Shown piece after piece: positions 60,665-64,000 of a DNA stretch of 64,000 nucleotides. The stretch lies in the NCBI RefSeq assembly GCF_017654505.1, contig NC_054555.1, positions 9,244,335-9,308,334 of the forward strand, written 5' to 3'. Made by a program: the position numbers and the translations under genes. The DNA is from Polyodon spathula. Lineage: Eukaryota; Chordata; Actinopteri; Acipenseriformes; Polyodontidae. Under the pieces are notes generated by a model. That model was not told the origin of the DNA and did no database searches. It saw only the letters and a list, made by a program, of their open reading frames with translations. Within the stretch, counting starts at the first letter, position 1. The number at the start of each line of letters is the position of its first letter.

Positions 60665-62848
60665 TGGTCTTGTATTTTATCAAATCATAGTCACATTACA
60701 GCTCAGCGTGTAAACAAATATGAGAGCAATACAGTATTGTGCAGAGTAACAAAGAAATGGATATTACTACTGAAGTTTGGAGACCACTTGGTCCACGATT
60801 TCATGACACATGAAGTGCTTTTTATTGGTGAGCCACTTAAGACACATTCTTATTCTTATTTAATGATTTTATAGTTAGTTGATTATTAAGAGTACTATAG
60901 TAAAATTGTATTGCCCAGATAATGATGTGTTACTATTACAAGACAGAAAAAGATTACAATAAAATATTTAGTACAAAATACATATTAGCTAATGGAAATG
61001 GTCATGAATAGTAACTTCTGTAGCTCACACCTGAATGTAAAAAAGGAAAGAAAGGAGAACACTGCTTACCGCAAACCGTAAACAAATAATCTGCCTTATT
61101 AAGGCAAGCAGTAGAACCTTATCTAACCCCAGCTTAACTCCTCTTGTTGTCATAATTAAAAACATATTTTAGCAGGTGATACCTGTCACAGTGGGTATTA
61201 ACAATATTACATTGTTTTTAAAAGATGTTTCATATTTTGTGCCTTTGCTCTTCCATTTCATTCCGTTACAGAACAGCCAATTCCTTAATTATTTTATTGA
61301 CCCTACTGAAGGTCAATATGAAGGATCTGGTTTGGAAGAAGAGTTGCAAATGAAAGGAATGAAATGGAAGAGCCAAGGATGCCCACTAAGCCACTGTAGT
61401 AGGAATAGTTATATTTCTGAAGTCAAGAGGGAATCTCTGCCATAACATAGCTCTGCTCAGAACGTGATTCTCAAAAGCTTTCATCATTACTCAATACCAT
61501 ATCTTTTGAAATCCTGACAATATTCAGGCCACAAGGGCTATTAAAAAGATTTGCAGAAGCCCCAACATTATTTTCAACAAGAGGAGATAGAAATAACTTA
61601 GTATTGTAGTTAATACTATTCAGCAGTTGGATAAGTTGTTTAATATTCAGATGCTTTTTGAAAAGATCAGCAATTGATATACAATAAAATATTAACCAAA
61701 TATTTTGGGTTTTATGGTTTATAAAAAAGTGGCTGCTGAACTTAGTGCCAAGAACAGTTCCTTCCCAATAATTCAACACCTTCATATTGTTTTACTTATT
61801 GGTTTGGCACTGATAAAAGCACACAATTTAATTCAATTCCTATAACTTTGTCCCCATATACAGTGTACTAAAGTACATGTTAACCCCCCTTATATCTGTA
61901 ATGGATAGCCCTTTTTAACTCTAATTGTTTAAATTCCCATCCCTGAGACAAACAATGTTGATTGTCAGGGGCAGAAAGTAAACCAAGTTTGTTTTTTAAT
62001 GGTGTGGACTTGAGAGGTTAGCCCATTCCTGTTCCATGTTGTCTCTAGGCAATGGTGTTCAGAGGGCTATAAAACAGAAACTATATTTGAAGCTGGTGTG
62101 CTTTTGTTCATTTGGAGGAGATATCACATATTTTTTCTTTATTATTTGTGAGAAGCCAAAAACAGCAGCAGCACAAAAATGTCTGTTCTTATGTGTCTAG
62201 TATGCTTACATGTGAAACACCATGGTTGACATTACTTGATGCATACATTCTGTTAAACACATATCTAACTTGAATGACATTTTTTTTTTTAAGTAATCTG
62301 CTATCACAGCAGCAACCATCAACAATCAGCAGGTAAACGGTTGTTCAAGTAGTAACCACATCAACAACAATGATAAAATATCATGAAATGAACATTGTGA
62401 GATCTGTTCAATTGATCTAAACAACAGCAGATCTAAATACTTCTACTATTTAAATAATTACAGTTTGGTATATATGTTTACAAACACAAATGAACTAAAG
62501 AGACTAAAATGCGCGGTTGGATGCTTGATTTTCAAACCTGGTGCACTTTATTGAATGTTAAACAATAAGATCCACCGCCTTTTAAATCAATGGAATATAC
62601 CCCTCTATGTTCATTTTAAGGAAACCTGCATTGACTGTTGCCTTAAATACATAAAAACAGTTCACCCTTTTATTCATATAGTAATAGGTTTCTTGGCTTA
62701 TAAAAGCAAGCACATTTACATGTAGTAATGAACACTCATAATGAGTCATTATAATTTCCAATATAATTTAAATCAGAAACTCAAACTATTTAAACACAAT
62801 GTCTTCTAGAATTAAGGCTGAAAATATTAGAATAACTAATGTAAATAC

Positions 62849-62896
<48 letters not shown>

Positions 62897-62918
62897 TATA
62901 TTTGAAATAAACATATAT
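60665..62918. other. Gene-free sequence with (AAT)n microsatellite
   Basis: AT-rich. An AAT run of about 15 copies lies at 62,849-62,895. A TATA-like GGGCTATAAAACAG at about 62,068 has no recognisable coding exon downstream. No gene was recognised. Confidence 0.5.
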
Positions 62919-62923
62919 CACCC

Positions 62924-63319
62924 TGTGGAAGGGGTGTGGGTAATTCACTGACTAGGAGACAGACAGGTATACTTGAAAACACCACACAGGTGCCCAGTTT
63001 TATTTGCAAACAGTTCTTGCTTTTTCCGGCAGAGGGCACTGTTGACCATGGGCTGCCTATCAACGATGATAGACAGCACCATGGAAATACCACAGCTGGT
63101 ACGTGAACAGCAAGTGCACTCGCAGGTGCTCAAAGAAATAATAATGAAAACAGAAGGCGAAAAGAACAATGGAAAATAAAACAGTAATAAAACTACAAAT
63201 AAAAGGTGCTGCACTCGGTAACGTTGTCCCGGTCGCCACTACCCGCACGACCCGGCTCACCGTCCTACTCTGTAGGCTAACTAGCCTGTTCTTTCACAAT
63301 ATGCCGGGGTCTGCCCAAG

Positions 63320-63378
<59 letters not shown>

Positions 63379-63665
63379 GAAACTCTTTGTTTCGCCTGAT
63401 TCCCGGTTCTGGATCAGAGCTTCCGCACTCTCGTTGCGTCTAAGTGGGCAGACCTGAGGAAACAGCAGAGCATTTTTTTATAGGGCTAGCAATCTGCCAA
63501 GACTTGCCTCTCAGCCATTCAGAGAGGAGGAAAGTCCACACACACACTTTCCCACCTCCCCGTGTCACTGCCATGACTCACAGGCGGTTGTTGGACGACT
63601 GTCGCCCTCTTCCTGCAGCCCGTGAACACGCCAGCAGAGTCAGCACAGATCTCTCCCTGTTACAC
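62924..63665 (-). mobile_element. Solo LTR with perfect 5-base target duplication
   Basis: The ends are TGTGGAAGGG and CCCTGTTACA, flanked on both sides by CACCC (62,919-62,923 and 63,666-63,670). On the minus strand a TATAAA (about 63,475-63,482) comes before AATAAA (about 62,998-63,004), so the LTR is in minus orientation. It is 742 bases and includes a (CT)n run at 63,324-63,376. No internal genes adjoin, so this is a solo LTR. The left-end terminal bases resemble, but do not match, those of the family at 57,281. Confidence 0.85.
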
Positions 63666-63670
63666 ACCCT

Positions 63671-64000
63671 TAAAAGCAATCATCTCAGAGCACTTCACAA
63701 TTAATAGTACTGCAATAGATAAACAGATTATGCATAAAAGAAACACAAGGAGATAAAACAATCAGAAAAATCATAAAAACACCTTTCTAAAAAAGTAAGT
63801 CTTTAAATTAACTTTAAAAACACTCACAAAAAAGCTGAGTCCCTGATCGCTAGTGGAATAGAGTACCATAATTTGGGAGCATGGGAACAGAAGGCCCTGT
63901 CACCCATAGAGATCAGGAAAGCAAGCGGGACACACAGCAGTCTGAGATCAGCAGAGCGGAGGTTGCGAGTGGGAGTGTAAAAAGATAAAAGATCTGACAG
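63671..64000. repeat. Interspersed fish repeat running off the window
   Basis: The phrases GGGAGCATGGGAACAGAAGG and CCCTGTCACCCATAGAGATC resemble a high-copy fish repeat of unresolved class. It starts after the LTR target duplication and continues past the window edge, so its class and end cannot be set. Confidence 0.4.

Noticed and set aside
61176..61445. 89-codon frame with a hydrophobic start at 61,176
   Set aside because: No recognisable family, no splice partners and low-complexity flanks. Not supported as a gene.

Overview
This is nuclear DNA of a vertebrate. Spliced genes with GT-AG introns, very long AT-rich gaps, many microsatellites and a mixed load of LINEs, SINEs, LTRs and DNA transposons point to a ray-finned fish. 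The tRNA-derived SINE at about 2.0-2.4 kb and the LTR families look like those of sturgeons and paddlefish (Acipenseriformes), but the species is an inference. No bacterial system, CRISPR array, rRNA or tRNA gene was seen.

Four to five genes could be rebuilt exon by exon with matching splice phases. On the plus strand these are LTC4S (leukotriene C4 synthase, 5 exons, 5,838-12,747), a Chibby-family gene that is probably CBY3 (21,964-22,746) and PCDH12 (protocadherin-12, 4 exons, 33,444-40,002). On the minus strand these are a membrane-anchored COMT/TOMT-like methyltransferase homologue (4 exons, 41,186-42,975) and DELE1 (12 exons, 515 codons, 44,672-49,696). Further on, 51,457-55,385 holds a decayed plus-strand PKD2L2 (polycystin channel) with nonsense, frameshift and splice-site lesions and missing exons. 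The human counterparts of LTC4S, CBY3, PCDH12, DELE1 and PKD2L2 all lie on 5q31-q35, so this window is a compact piece of one ancestral linkage group.

Layout: 1-5.8 kb is intergenic with a SINE and a CR1/L2-like LINE tail. 5.8-13.5 kb is LTC4S with a solo LTR and MITEs in its introns. 13.9-20.0 kb is a four-unit head-to-tail array of about 1.52 kb, built from a dead L1/Tx1-type LINE (ORF1 zinc knuckle fused to reverse transcriptase). 20.1-23.1 kb is a broken Chibby-like copy split by an LTR, followed by the intact copy. 23-33 kb is gene-poor. 33-50 kb is the PCDH12 / COMT-like / DELE1 cluster, with PCDH12 and the COMT-like gene convergent. 51-55 kb is the PKD2L2 relic. 56-64 kb is repeats: three LTRs, a broken Tc1 element and a further interspersed repeat.

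The genes do not form one pathway. LTC4S makes cysteinyl leukotrienes, Chibby proteins act at the ciliary base, PCDH12 is an endothelial adhesion protein, and DELE1 relays mitochondrial stress to the integrated stress response. The least ordinary items are the LINE-derived macrosatellite, the lost PKD2L2, the COMT-like protein lacking key catalytic residues, and the repeat-bearing Chibby tail.
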